A stretch of 64,000 bases of DNA from Clostridiales bacterium (GTDB lineage: Bacteria; Bacillota; Clostridia; Lachnospirales; Lachnospiraceae): positions 1-64,000 of the forward strand of contig JAQXIP010000015.1 in the NCBI GenBank assembly GCA_029007845.1. Reading direction: 5' to 3'. Below the pieces are notes generated by a model. It was not told the DNA's origin, did not search any database, and worked only from the letters and a program-made list of their open reading frames with translations. Within the stretch, counting starts at the first letter, position 1. Each line of letters begins with the position of its first letter. A program made the position numbers and the translations under genes. Shown in pieces: positions 33,959 through 43,198 of the stretch.

Positions 33959-34042
33959 ATGAGCAAACGGATATTAGTGGCGGATGATGATGTCATGGTT
34001 TTTTTGAAACGGGTTGAGAAAGTGCTGGAAAATAAAAGATAA
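33959..34042 (+). pseudogene. truncated response-regulator receiver domain (N-terminal 27 codons only)
   Basis: ATG at 33959 opens a 27-codon frame that reads like the first strand and helix of a CheY-type receiver: RILVADDD carries the conserved acidic pair, followed by a helix with FLKRVEKVLE. It stops at TAA 34040-34042 where strand 2 and the phospho-acceptor Asp should follow. The next reading frame is the binding lipoprotein at 34063. GGGGGGAG (33942-33949) is a good ribosome site, so the remnant could be translated. It most likely marks a deletion of a response-regulator gene. Confidence 0.6.
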
Positions 34043-34062
34043 TTCATATGAGGAGGAAAAAA

Positions 34063-35250
34063 ATGAAACGAAAAGTATTAAGTCTGATTATGGTATTTGT
34101 TCTGGTTATGCTGGGGGGATGCGGTCAGGGACAGGTTGCAAAGCTTGACGATTATGCCACAAATGAAGGATATGAGCAGTCAGGTTCGGGCACAGCAGAA
34201 GAGTCGGAAAGTACAGCTGGAATTGCAAAAGAGGACATTAAGATCGGAGTGCTGCATTTGACAGACCCGGCGGAGGGAAGCGGTTATACATATACACATG
34301 ATCTGGGAATCCAGGGAATGCAGGATAATCTGGGACTTTCTGATGAACAGATCGTCCGGAAGATCAATGTGAATGACAGCGATGAGGATGCTACTGAAAA
34401 GGCTATCGAAGAGTGTATTAACGATGGCTGTAATATTATTTTTACTACCAGCTGGGGATATATGGATACAACCGAAAAGATGGCAGAGAAATACCCGGAT
34501 GTCTATTTCTTTCATGGAACCGGATACAAAAGCAACGGAAAAAATTTCAGCAATTATTTTGGCAGAATCTATCAGGCAAGATATTTAAGTGGAATTGTGG
34601 CAGGAATGAACACGAAAAGTAATAAAATCGGATATGTGGCAGCCATGGATTCGTCTAATTCAGAGGTGACGGGAGGAATTGACGCGTTTGCCCTGGGGGT
34701 TGCATCGGTGAATAAGGATGCAGTTGTCTATGTAAAAGTGACCAATAGCTGGTATGCACCGGATGAGGAAAAAGCCGCATCAAAGAAACTATTAGACATG
34801 GGGTGTGACGTAATGGCACAGCACTGCGATACCCCGTACCCTCAGACCATGGCAAGTGAAGCAGGGGTATATGGAATCGGCTATAATTCCGATATGGGAA
34901 AAGAAACGCCGGATTCCTGCCTGTGCAGTGTAATCTGGAACTGGAGTGCCTATTATACATCAGCCGTACAGAGTATCATAGATGGAACTTACGCAGGCGA
35001 AAACTATTACGGCGGTATGCAGGAAGGATTAGTTGGAATTACCAGTCTGGCTGACTTCTGTAAAGAAGGAACACAGGAGAAAGTGGATGCGGCAAAATCA
35101 GCTATCCTTTCCGGGGAATTTAATGTTTTTGACGGAGTAATGAAAACCAATACAGGAGAAACGGTTGGAAAAGAAGGCGAGACACTGGATGATGGAACCA
35201 TTACCGGTGGAATTAACTGGTATTGCGAAAATGTACAGGTTGTAAAATAG
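34063..35250 (+). CDS. BMP family (basic membrane protein) substrate-binding lipoprotein
   Basis: A 395-residue exported lipoprotein with lipobox LGGC (Cys20), a short Ser/Glu/Gly linker and a periplasmic-binding-protein type 1 fold: [83 protein letters not shown] proteins such as TmpC and Med bind nucleosides or related ligands for ABC uptake. AGGAGG (34049-34054) serves the ATG at 34063. No ABC permease or ATPase is adjacent; a chemoreceptor follows at 12 bp, so it may work as a ligand-binding partner of that receptor. Confidence 0.9.
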   Translation: MKRKVLSLIMVFVLVMLGGCGQGQVAKLDDYATNEGYEQSGSGTAEESESTAGIAKEDIKIGVLHLTDPAEGSGYTYTHDLGIQGMQDNLGLSDEQIVRKINVNDSDEDATEKAIEECINDGCNIIFTTSWGYMDTTEKMAEKYPDVYFFHGTGYKSNGKNFSNYFGRIYQARYLSGIVAGMNTKSNKIGYVAAMDSSNSEVTGGIDAFALGVASVNKDAVVYVKVTNSWYAPDEEKAASKKLLDMGCDVMAQHCDTPYPQTMASEAGVYGIGYNSDMGKETPDSCLCSVIWNWSAYYTSAVQSIIDGTYAGENYYGGMQEGLVGITSLADFCKEGTQEKVDAAKSAILSGEFNVFDGVMKTNTGETVGKEGETLDDGTITGGINWYCENVQVVK

Positions 35251-35261
35251 GAGGGAGAGTT

Positions 35262-36977
35262 ATGAAGAAAACAGTTCGTATCAATCTGAAAACAAAGATA
35301 TTTGCATTAACCGTTCTTCCACTTCTGATTCTGGGGACGGTGACGATGTTAATTGCCACAGATTATGTGAAAGATGCGTTGTTAGATGAGATCCGGGAAG
35401 CTTTGCAAAGTGCAGCGACAGCTACCTTTGCCGCTTATGACCAGAATTCTGGCGACTATATTCTGGCAGATAATGGTGACGTGTGGAAGGGAAGCTATAA
35501 CATATCAAAATCAGAAAGCATTGTAGACAGTATTAAAGAAAAATCTGGTATGGAAGTCACCTTTTTCTACGGGGATAAGCGGATCATGACTTCTGCTAAG
35601 GATAAGAATGGAAAACGTATCCTTGGTTCACCGGCAGGAGAAACGGTGAAGAAAAAAGTTCTGGAACAGGGAAAAGAATACTTCAGTAAGGCAGTGTCTA
35701 TTGACGGAATAATACATTATGGCTATTATATGCCGGTTTATCAGACCGGGCAGGAAAAACCAATTGGTATGATTTTTGTTGGGACGAATAAGGGAGAGAA
35801 AGATGCGACCATTAACCGGATTGTAAATACCATTATTCTGGTGGTACTTGTTGTAATGCTGATCTGTGTAGGTGCTGCAGCGGTCTTTGCCATATCGACC
35901 ACAAGGTCTTTGAAAAAAAGCATCCGTTCCGTACAGCTTGTTGCTTCCGGTGATTTGAATGGAAATGTAGATGCAAAGCTTTTTAAGCGGGGGGATGAAA
36001 TCGGAGATCTGTCCAGAGCCGTTGTGGAACTGCAGGAAGAGATGAAGAAAAGTATTTCGGCCATTTCAACCCATGCCCAGGAGGTATTAAGTGCATCGGA
36101 TGAACTTAGGGATACTGCAAAGGAAACTACGTCCTCAATGGTGGAAGTGGAAAATGCGGTAAACAGTATTGCCCAGAGTGCTACAGACCAGGCAGAGATG
36201 TCCGGGCGTGCTTCGGATCATATAACGGATATGGGAGAAAAAATACAGCAGACATCAGAAGAAGTCAAGCTTATGGAGAAAAATGCAAAAGCCATGCGTT
36301 TATCTGAGGAGAAAACAGCAGATACCATACAGAAGCTGTTACAAAGCAATCGGGAAGTTCAGGAATTGATCGGGGAGATTGCAAGACAGACAAAAGAAAC
36401 GAATGAGTCGGCAAAGAAGATCAATGAAGTGGCTCAGATGATTGCTTCGATTGCAGATGAAACAAACCTGCTAAGTTTAAATGCAGGAATTGAAGCAGCA
36501 AGGGCCGGGGAAAGCGGAAGAGGCTTTGCGGTTGTGGCGAACCAGATACAAAATCTTGCAAACCAGTCTAATGATTCGAGCAGACGGATTGAGGAAATCA
36601 TTCATCAACTGATGGAAGATTCTGACCAGGCGGTTGCTACTATGGAAAAAGTAACAGAAACAATAAATACCCAGACAAATCATATGCAGGAAACGGAGCA
36701 GATGACCGGGGAAGTAATGCATTGTATTATGGAATCCGTAGGCAGTATGAAGGCAATTGAAAAAAGGGTTAGCAATCTGGACGGTTCCCGGCAGGCAATT
36801 GTTGCTACAATGGAGGAGTTATTAGATATTGCAAGGCAGAATGCCGCTACCACCCAGGAAGTATGTGCGACTGCCAACGTGGTGAATGAGAACGTGGAAC
36901 AGGTGGCCGGAAGTACAGATGGCCTGAAAGAGATTGCAGACGGATTAAAAGCCAGCATGCAGCACTTTCAGATTTAG
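35262..36977 (+). CDS. methyl-accepting chemotaxis protein, second receptor
   Basis: A 571-residue chemoreceptor: TM1 (about 12-33), an extracellular single-Cache-like domain ([35 protein letters not shown]), TM2 (about 189-211), HAMP, and a signalling domain whose tip reads [19 protein letters not shown] (Gly where most receptors have Ser). The extracellular part resembles that of the receptor at 11600, so the two are paralogs. AGGAGGGAG (35249-35257) decides the start at 35262, 11 bp after the binding protein. The pair suggests that the lipoprotein hands a ligand to this receptor, which is an inference from context. Confidence 0.93.
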   Translation: MKKTVRINLKTKIFALTVLPLLILGTVTMLIATDYVKDALLDEIREALQSAATATFAAYDQNSGDYILADNGDVWKGSYNISKSESIVDSIKEKSGMEVTFFYGDKRIMTSAKDKNGKRILGSPAGETVKKKVLEQGKEYFSKAVSIDGIIHYGYYMPVYQTGQEKPIGMIFVGTNKGEKDATINRIVNTIILVVLVVMLICVGAAAVFAISTTRSLKKSIRSVQLVASGDLNGNVDAKLFKRGDEIGDLSRAVVELQEEMKKSISAISTHAQEVLSASDELRDTAKETTSSMVEVENAVNSIAQSATDQAEMSGRASDHITDMGEKIQQTSEEVKLMEKNAKAMRLSEEKTADTIQKLLQSNREVQELIGEIARQTKETNESAKKINEVAQMIASIADETNLLSLNAGIEAARAGESGRGFAVVANQIQNLANQSNDSSRRIEEIIHQLMEDSDQAVATMEKVTETINTQTNHMQETEQMTGEVMHCIMESVGSMKAIEKRVSNLDGSRQAIVATMEELLDIARQNAATTQEVCATANVVNENVEQVAGSTDGLKEIADGLKASMQHFQI

Positions 36978-36995
36978 TTGAAGGAGCGAATAGGG

Positions 36996-37922
36996 ATGGA
37001 TGAAAAACGATATGCAGTGCTCATTGATTCTGATAACATATCGGCAAAATATATTGCGCTGATTCTGGATGAGATGACAAAGTACGGGGTAATTACTTAT
37101 AAACGGATCTATGGAGACTGGACCAGCACCCAGGCCAACAAATGGAAAAATGAATTGTTGGAAAACTCCATCACGCCAATCCAGCAGTTTAATAATACGG
37201 TGGGGAAAAATGCCACTGATTCAGCGCTGATTATTGATGCCATGGACATTTTATATACAAAAAATGTAGATGGGTTCTGTATTGTGTCCAGTGACGGGGA
37301 CTTTACCCGGCTGGCAAGCCGGCTTCGGGAATCTGGTATGGAAGTGATTGGAATGGGGGAGAATAAAACCCCTCGTTCCTTCCGGGCAGCCTGCTCTGTA
37401 TTTACCAATCTGGAGATCCTTCTGGAGCAGGATGAAGAAGGGGATGACAATCGGTCTGTCATTGCCAAAACCACCATCGAAACGGCAATCAGGGAGATTA
37501 TTACCGAGAATGAAAATAAAGGCCGGCAGACCGGTCTTGGAGAACTGGGAAGCCGCCTGTTAAAGAAATATTCTGATTTTGATGTACGAAATTATGGATA
37601 CAGTTCCCTTTCTAAGTTCTTAGAAGAGATGGACGGATTTACCTTAACTAAGATTAACAGTACATTCCTTGTAAGCAATCAGGATAATGAGGACTCCCGG
37701 GAAAAATTGAATCAGTATGTGATTTCCTGTGTGCGGCAGGCCGGAAAAAATGGTATGGAACTGGGTGTTCTTGGTCAAAGAGTCCACAAGCAGTACCCGG
37801 ATTTCAAGGTGAAGGATTTCGGATATTCCGCCTTTATCAAATTTGTGCAGTCCATCAAAGAACTGGAAGTCCGGGAGAATAAACAGGACAGCAAAATGGT
37901 ATATCTGGTGGGGGAAGTTTAG
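36996..37922 (+). CDS. NYN domain protein with two OST-HTH/LOTUS domains
   Basis: A 308-residue predicted RNase of the LabA/NYN type. The PIN-like active site is intact: LIDSDNIS, NATDSALIIDAMD and SSDGDFTRL supply the Asp residues. Two C-terminal LOTUS (OST-HTH) modules, each about 70 residues, repeat the pattern of an L-G-L/LG core with YPDF or YSDF and a GYS-FIKF or GYSSLSKFL helix; these modules bind RNA (notably G-rich or structured). AAGGAG (36981-36986) lies before the ATG at 36996, 18 bp after the chemoreceptor stop, so the genes are co-transcribed. The target RNA is unknown. Confidence 0.87.
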   Translation: MDEKRYAVLIDSDNISAKYIALILDEMTKYGVITYKRIYGDWTSTQANKWKNELLENSITPIQQFNNTVGKNATDSALIIDAMDILYTKNVDGFCIVSSDGDFTRLASRLRESGMEVIGMGENKTPRSFRAACSVFTNLEILLEQDEEGDDNRSVIAKTTIETAIREIITENENKGRQTGLGELGSRLLKKYSDFDVRNYGYSSLSKFLEEMDGFTLTKINSTFLVSNQDNEDSREKLNQYVISCVRQAGKNGMELGVLGQRVHKQYPDFKVKDFGYSAFIKFVQSIKELEVRENKQDSKMVYLVGEV

Positions 37923-37933
37923 AACGGTTAGTA

Positions 37934-37984
37934 CTGCTGTCCGGTATTTGATCTAAAGAGGATGAAATACCGGACGGCGGTTTT
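37934..37984 (+). terminator. intrinsic terminator after the NYN-LOTUS gene
   Basis: CTGCTGTCCGGTATTT (37934-37949) pairs with AAATACCGGACGGCGG (37965-37980), with three G-U pairs, then TTTT. It overlaps the 3' end of the convergent PHP gene. Confidence 0.85.
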
Positions 37985-38759
37985 CATAGGTGGTATAGGA
38001 ATCAAATCCAAGGGATAACAGAAGTGCTTCTGCACGGGAAAAGTCTGCACCAAGATGGTCATGGGAATGGGCATCAGAGCCAATGGTAAGTATAGTTCCA
38101 CCTAGTTCCCGGTAGCGGGCAAGAACTTCGTGCTGGGGATTTGGCTCTGCTCCAATGACCCGATAGCCGCTTGTATTCAGTTCGATTCCTTTCCCGAGCC
38201 GGATGAGGGTAGTAAGGATATCGTCTAACTGGTCTTTGTAATCCTCATAGGAATACGTGCGGATGCCGGAAGGGGCATACCGCACCACATAGTCTAAATG
38301 TCCGTAGATGTCAAAGGACTGAAAAACTGCCAGATTGGATCGAATCGTTTCAAAATAAGCCCGGATACTGTGGGCTTCTTCTTTTCCCTGCCAGTACTGT
38401 GGATAATACGGATCCTCATCGTCAATCAGATGGGAGGAGCAGATGACAAAATCAAAAGGATAAGAGGAAACTAATTTCTCACACCGGCTGGCAAGATGAG
38501 GCCGCATTCCAAGCTCGATTCCGGCACGGATAGACAGATCGTTATGATAAATTTTTCGCAGTCTTTGGATCTCCTCAAAATAGGCATCCACATCAAATTC
38601 AAAACGCTCGGTATAACGCAGGGGGTAATCATAATCCATATGGTCTGTAAAGCATAACTCGGTCATTCCCTGCCGGATTGCCTCCTGTACCTGGGCCTCC
38701 ATTTTTTCTTTGGAATCATCCGAAAAGAAGGAATGGAGGTGATAATCTGCCTGAATCAT
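37953..38759 (-). CDS. PHP domain phosphatase of the histidinol-phosphatase (HisJ) family
   Basis: A 268-residue PHP-type metallophosphatase. The N-terminal metal motif DYHLHSFFSDDS, the TDHMDYDYP segment near residue 42, GIELGMRPH, and a late GSDAHSHDHLG match the HisJ/HisK-type histidinol-phosphatase family. The last histidine step of B. subtilis is carried out by such an enzyme, but other PHP phosphatases share the motifs. AAAGGAGA precedes its ATG. It lies 17 bp downstream of the unknown 419-residue protein gene and is probably co-transcribed with it. No other his gene is in the window, so the substrate is uncertain. Confidence 0.82.
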   Translation of the reverse strand: MIQADYHLHSFFSDDSKEKMEAQVQEAIRQGMTELCFTDHMDYDYPLRYTERFEFDVDAYFEEIQRLRKIYHNDLSIRAGIELGMRPHLASRCEKLVSSYPFDFVICSSHLIDDEDPYYPQYWQGKEEAHSIRAYFETIRSNLAVFQSFDIYGHLDYVVRYAPSGIRTYSYEDYKDQLDDILTTLIRLGKGIELNTSGYRVIGAEPNPQHEVLARYRELGGTILTIGSDAHSHDHLGADFSRAEALLLSLGFDSYTTYENRRPVFHPL

Positions 38760-38776
38760 GTAAGGTCTCCTTTCCT

Positions 38777-40036
38777 TTATGGCCCCTGAATGACCGGTTC
38801 CTCTTTCTTAGGCTGTGTCTGAGCTTTTTGAGCCTGCACTTCCGGTTCTTGAGCCTGCTGCTGTTGTTCTCTGTTTTTAACGGCATCCGGATTCCAGACT
38901 TCTGCAGTATCTCTTAAAAATTGATACATTGTTTCTGGGGATTTGATTGCAAAAAGTTTACCTTTTTCTATTAGTTCGTCCATATTTATATTTGTGTCAA
39001 AATACACATCGGCAGCATCAGAGCATTCAGATTTTATCTGCTGCAAATTATTAGTAGGCCATTTCATGTTAGATATTGTAAGAGGGAGTCTTTTTTGTAT
39101 GAGCATTGAGGTGAATGCTTCTTTCAGATGCTCAGATGCTGCATTGGTCAGCTCCGTAGCTATGTTTTTATTCCGGCATGTTTTTAATTGTCTTATGCAG
39201 TTAAATGCATTCTCGGAATGCTTTTTTGCATCTAATTCTAATTTTGCGGCAACGACATAACGCGGGGGTGCCATTGTAGTAAAATCAAGCTGTTCTAAAA
39301 CGTCCTTTGCATCGTTAAGGCACTCTTTTTGGGTCTCACTTTGGAAGAGCGGTTTTTTTGAAGCTGCCAGGTCAATTGAATCGCTATATGGTAAACTCTC
39401 TGACAGTTCAGCCTGAAGATTATCGAAGATATCCCGGTTATCCTTATAGCGAGTATTCCAGTTATCTGCTAATTGTTTTATCGCTTGTTGGGAACTTTTC
39501 GCATTATTTACAAGTTCACGATGCCTGGTTTGAAGCGTGTTATATTCCTCTTTACTGCGCATATTCTTAGTAAAAACCTTGAAGAATCTGGCTATTTTTT
39601 CCCAGATAGTAAACTCTTTTTGAAGAGGCTGGCTGTTGGCAGCATGAGTATTCTCATCACTAAGTGTCAGTTCTTCAGGTCCATCTACGCCGAAAGGAGT
39701 TACAAAAGTTGCTGGAACATTCATATGATTGCAGACTCCCACAAACAGGACAGCACATTTACGAATACTGTCTTCACGGAGTGTCGTTGGATCTTTTCCC
39801 AGATCTTTAATACATTGTGCCAGTGTTTTATCACCCACATAAAGATAATCTTCCATCCGAATTCCTTTTTGGAACTTATTATTTTTTCTTAGCCTATCCT
39901 GAAGTGACTGGAGTGTTGTGTCCAGTTCTTTGGCCGTGTCGGAATCTAATGCGTCTGTTAGGGCAACTTCAAGGTCGGTGCTTTGAAGTTCAGATAAAGT
40001 TTTATTCATTTGATACTTATACGATTCTTTTGGCAT
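38777..40036 (-). CDS. protein of unknown family, 419 aa, with Gln-rich tail
   Basis: No known family is recognised. The protein is soluble (no signal peptide or membrane segment), mostly helical, with a conserved-looking central segment (RMEDYLYVGDKTLAQCI, FVGVCNHMNVPATFV, APPRYVVAAKLELDAKK) and a C-terminal tail rich in Gln, Glu and Pro (about residues 390-419). The start at 40036 is preferred because AAAGG lies 9 nt upstream; an ATG at 40045 has no spacing. Its base composition looks more A+T-rich than its neighbours and it sits between two housekeeping-type genes, which may indicate acquisition. It precedes the PHP gene by 17 bp. Confidence 0.75.
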   Translation of the reverse strand: MPKESYKYQMNKTLSELQSTDLEVALTDALDSDTAKELDTTLQSLQDRLRKNNKFQKGIRMEDYLYVGDKTLAQCIKDLGKDPTTLREDSIRKCAVLFVGVCNHMNVPATFVTPFGVDGPEELTLSDENTHAANSQPLQKEFTIWEKIARFFKVFTKNMRSKEEYNTLQTRHRELVNNAKSSQQAIKQLADNWNTRYKDNRDIFDNLQAELSESLPYSDSIDLAASKKPLFQSETQKECLNDAKDVLEQLDFTTMAPPRYVVAAKLELDAKKHSENAFNCIRQLKTCRNKNIATELTNAASEHLKEAFTSMLIQKRLPLTISNMKWPTNNLQQIKSECSDAADVYFDTNINMDELIEKGKLFAIKSPETMYQFLRDTAEVWNPDAVKNREQQQQAQEPEVQAQKAQTQPKKEEPVIQGP

Positions 40037-40168
40037 AGTAATCATCCTTTCTTTTATTTACTCAAACCTCGCACATGTGAATCAGATGGTATGCCACTAT
40101 CATAGCATATCATCCATGACAAATTAGTGACAGATATTCAAACTTTGCATGTGGATAATTTGAAACAG

Positions 40169-41926
40169 TTATTCTACCTGGGTTAGGGAAGAAATATCGG
40201 GTGTGGCAATCATGGAGTAATTGGTATAGTAAATGACAAATCCTGGTTTGCTTCCGTTTGGCTTTTTGACCTGTTTTTTCTCCACATAATCAATTTCCAC
40301 TTTTCCCATCTCCCGGCCTTTGGAGTAATAGGCAGCAAGGGCAGCTGCTTCCTCGAAGACCCGGTCAGGAAGCTCTTCTCCCTGGCTTTTTACGATGACA
40401 TGGGAGCCTGCCATTCCCTTTGCATGAAACCACCAGTCGTTTCCACTGGCAAAGTGAAAGGTGAGTTCATCGTTCTGATAGTTATTCTTTCCTACATAGA
40501 TATCATATCCGTCACTGGAGCGGTAGTGCAGTGGCTTGCTGGTCACCTTTTCTTTCCGGGACTTTTTCTTGCCGCTGTCGCCATGGTTGTGGTATTTCAG
40601 ATAGCCGTAATCAGTCAGTTCCTGGCGAAGCTGGACAAGATCACTCTCTACCAGGGCAATGTCCAGGGCATTGCTTATGGATTCCAGATGTTCCAGCTCT
40701 TCACAGGTTTCCTTTAACTGGATGGTAACGGCTTCATTGGTCCGTTTTAATTTGTTGTATTTATCAAAATAATGCCTGGCATTTTCCATGGCATTTTTCG
40801 CAGGATCAAGGGGAATGCGGATTGGCTCATTAGTGTAATAATTCACGCATTCCAGTTCCCTGGCACCTTCTTTTAATTCATAGCCGTAAGTGGTGAGCAT
40901 TTCACCGTATATTTTAAACTTGTCCCGTTTTTCGGTGTCTTTCAGCTGCTTTTCCTGAATGTCCTTTTTTTTCTGGACACGCTCTAAGGCTGTGTTGACG
41001 ATACGGCGAAGATCCGATGATTTCTGCCGGATCCGGGTAATGGTATCCCGCATGGAGTAGTAGTCTGACAGCAATGCCGAGATGGATTCATAAGGCTTCT
41101 GGTTCTCTTTCGGATAAAGTGCCAGGGGAAATGAGGCATATTCACAAGGAGTACTTTCTTCCATAATCATTACCGGCTGGTAGCTGTGGCTGAGGATATC
41201 TTCCACGAACCGTTCAAAGTTGTGGGACAGGTGCAGAAGCTCTGCCTCGGTTAGGGAAGAGACTGCACGGTCGCTTTCGATGGAAGCCCGGCAGCAGATT
41301 TCATTTGCCATAAGGGGGCTGATTCCGGTAAGGGAAGTATAGATGGCCTTTCCAATGCTGGCAGCCTTACTGGTGATGACAGAAAGAAACTGTTCCTGGG
41401 TGATGGTCAGCGGATTTTCTTTGTGCTGTGTCTCAGGGATAAAATAATCTCTTCCCGGCAGAACTTCCCGGACGGAGCTTACCAGACCGGAGATATGCTT
41501 AATGCTGTCCACGATATGGTTCTCATCATCGCAGAATATAATGTTACTATGCTTACCCATCAGTTCAATCATCAGGTGCTTCTTACAGGTATCCCCCATC
41601 TCGTTTAAATGCTCAATGGTAAGATCTACAATCCGTTCTAACCCCGGCTGTGTTACGGATAGAATCCGGGCGCTGTTTAGATGCTTCCTCAGCAGCATAC
41701 AGAAGTTCGGGGCGGTCATAGGACTTGGTTTGTTGGTGTCTGTCAGATACAAAAGAGGCAGGCTTGCATCTGCAGAGGCAAACAGCCGGTACTGCCGACC
41801 GTTATTTTTGATTGTAAACAGGAGTGCATCATTTTCCGGCTGGGCGATTTTTACAATGCGTCCCCCGGTAAGAGTGGTATCCAGTTCATAAACCAGGTTG
41901 GAGATTACCGTTCCGTCAAATGCCAT
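40169..41926 (-). CDS. rqcH: NFACT family protein, RqcH (Rqc2 homolog)
   Basis: RqcH binds the stalled 50S subunit with peptidyl-tRNA and adds alanine tails so that proteases remove the chain. The 585-residue protein has the NFACT-N domain (AFDGTVISNLVYELDTTLTG), central helix-hairpin and coiled-coil regions (about 250-430), and the C-terminal NFACT-R domain (FHFASGNDWWFHAKGMAG, LAAYYSKGREMGKVEIDYV). It is labelled a fibronectin-binding protein in older annotation. AGGAGCC (41934-41940) sets the start at 41926. The gene ends 120 bp before the start of the unknown 419-aa gene on the same strand. Confidence 0.93.
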   Translation of the reverse strand: MAFDGTVISNLVYELDTTLTGGRIVKIAQPENDALLFTIKNNGRQYRLFASADASLPLLYLTDTNKPSPMTAPNFCMLLRKHLNSARILSVTQPGLERIVDLTIEHLNEMGDTCKKHLMIELMGKHSNIIFCDDENHIVDSIKHISGLVSSVREVLPGRDYFIPETQHKENPLTITQEQFLSVITSKAASIGKAIYTSLTGISPLMANEICCRASIESDRAVSSLTEAELLHLSHNFERFVEDILSHSYQPVMIMEESTPCEYASFPLALYPKENQKPYESISALLSDYYSMRDTITRIRQKSSDLRRIVNTALERVQKKKDIQEKQLKDTEKRDKFKIYGEMLTTYGYELKEGARELECVNYYTNEPIRIPLDPAKNAMENARHYFDKYNKLKRTNEAVTIQLKETCEELEHLESISNALDIALVESDLVQLRQELTDYGYLKYHNHGDSGKKKSRKEKVTSKPLHYRSSDGYDIYVGKNNYQNDELTFHFASGNDWWFHAKGMAGSHVIVKSQGEELPDRVFEEAAALAAYYSKGREMGKVEIDYVEKKQVKKPNGSKPGFVIYYTNYSMIATPDISSLTQVE

Positions 41927-41964
41927 GATTGTTGGCTCCTTTCTTGTCAAGTATTGCTATTATA

Positions 41965-42201
41965 TCACGATTTTAGCTGCCGGTACAATTCCTTTCTTTT
42001 CACCCCGTTTGCTTTCGCACGGGGATACCAGACAAACAAAGAGGCCTGAATCTTCCATAACAGACGGGGCCAGTTTGGAGAAACCATAAGATCAGGCTTG
42101 GTTTTTCTGCATAATATAGCATGGGAAGCCTGTTTTATGGCGGTTCCTATATTTTTATTTGGTCCATGTCCAAGAGGGATATCTTTTAGAAATGGAAGCA
42201 T
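41965..42201 (-). CDS. possible small protein, 78 aa, upstream of rqcH
   Basis: A frame with coding-like composition fills most of the 368-bp gap between rqcH and yicC. It reads MLPFLKDIPLGHGPN and later SPNWPRLLWKIQASLFVWY, ending in a basic RKELYRQLKS. It lies on the same strand as rqcH, 38 bp upstream. No recognised family and no well-spaced ribosome site (AAAGGG abuts the ATG), so it may be a chance frame. The yicC promoter starts 8 bp beyond its 5' end. No other content was seen in this gap. Confidence 0.3.
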   Translation of the reverse strand: MLPFLKDIPLGHGPNKNIGTAIKQASHAILCRKTKPDLMVSPNWPRLLWKIQASLFVWYPRAKANGVKRKELYRQLKS

Positions 42202-42208
42202 CCCTTTC

Positions 42209-42237
42209 TTGACGAATACACAGAAAAACATTATAAT
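42209..42237 (+). promoter_or_regulatory. sigma-A promoter of the yicC-remA-gmk-rpoZ operon
   Basis: TTGACG at 42209-42214, 17 bases, TATAAT at 42232-42237. The start near 42244 leaves a 51-nt leader and excludes the in-frame GTG at 42241 as translation start. Confidence 0.85.
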
Positions 42238-42294
42238 AAGGTGATCTGGGCTTATGCCTGTGGAAATGAAGGAAAGGACACTGGTGTACAGGAT

Positions 42295-43173
42295 ATGATT
42301 AAGAGCATGACCGGGTTTGGCCGGAGTGAGAAGACAACAAAAGAATGCAAGATAACCGTTGAGATAAAAGCGGTCAACCACCGTTACTGCGATCTTTCCA
42401 TCCGTCTTCCGAAAAAGTTTAATTTTTTTGAAGCTGGAATCCGCACGGTATTGAAAGAATATATTGAAAGAGGCAAGGTGGACGTCTTTATCAGTTATGA
42501 AGATTATACAGAAGGCGCCGGGTGCGTGAAGTTAAATGAGGAGCTGGCAAAAGATTACCAGAGACAATTAGAACGGCTGGCTGAGATTACAGGGCTTGCG
42601 AAAGACATTACCGTAAGCGGATTGTCCCGCTATCCGGATGTGCTCTCCCTGGAAGAACAGAGTGTGGATGAAAAGCAGCTGTGGGCTGAACTGGAAGAAG
42701 TTGTCCGGGACGCTGCTGCTCATTTTGTAGAGTCCAGGGAACGGGAAGGTGAGAACCTGAAACAGGATCTTCTGGAAAAGCTGGATGACATGGCCTCTCT
42801 GGTGGCAGAAGTGGAAAAACGTTCTCCGGAGGTGTTAGCAGAATACCGGGAAAAATTAACGGCCAAGGTTGGGGAACTGCTGGGAGATACCAAACTGGAT
42901 GAAGGAGTTCTTGCAACGGAGCTGACCATCTTTGCAGATAAAATCTGTGTGGATGAGGAGACGGTACGGCTAAAAAGCCATATTTCCAATATGAAAGCAG
43001 AGCTTGAGAAAAAAGATGCCGTGGGAAGAAAACTGGATTTTATTGCCCAGGAGATGAACCGGGAAGCCAACACCACCCTTTCCAAGGCAAATGATATGGA
43101 AGTGACCAATCTGGCGATTGAACTGAAAACGGAGATTGAGAAGGTTCGGGAACAGATTCAGAATATTGAATAA
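42295..43173 (+). CDS. yicC: YicC/YloC family endoribonuclease
   Basis: A 292-residue member of the YicC family, recently recognised as endoribonucleases acting in RNA turnover. The strongly conserved N-terminus IKSMTGFGRSEK, the AVNHRYCDLSIRLP segment, RGKVDVFI and the C-terminal DFIAQEMNREANTTLSKAND helix are all present. The start at 42295 matches the family's universal beginning, although the ribosome site is poor (ACAGGA). It leads the conserved operon yicC-remA-gmk-rpoZ. Confidence 0.93.
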   Translation: MIKSMTGFGRSEKTTKECKITVEIKAVNHRYCDLSIRLPKKFNFFEAGIRTVLKEYIERGKVDVFISYEDYTEGAGCVKLNEELAKDYQRQLERLAEITGLAKDITVSGLSRYPDVLSLEEQSVDEKQLWAELEEVVRDAAAHFVESREREGENLKQDLLEKLDDMASLVAEVEKRSPEVLAEYREKLTAKVGELLGDTKLDEGVLATELTIFADKICVDEETVRLKSHISNMKAELEKKDAVGRKLDFIAQEMNREANTTLSKANDMEVTNLAIELKTEIEKVREQIQNIE

Positions 43174-43198
43174 AATGTATGCAGGAGGTGGCGATTGG

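Noticed and set aside
43136-43198. 21-residue extension of RemA
   Set aside because: It overlaps the yicC 3' end and precedes a perfect ribosome site for the GTG at 43199, where the family sequence begins.
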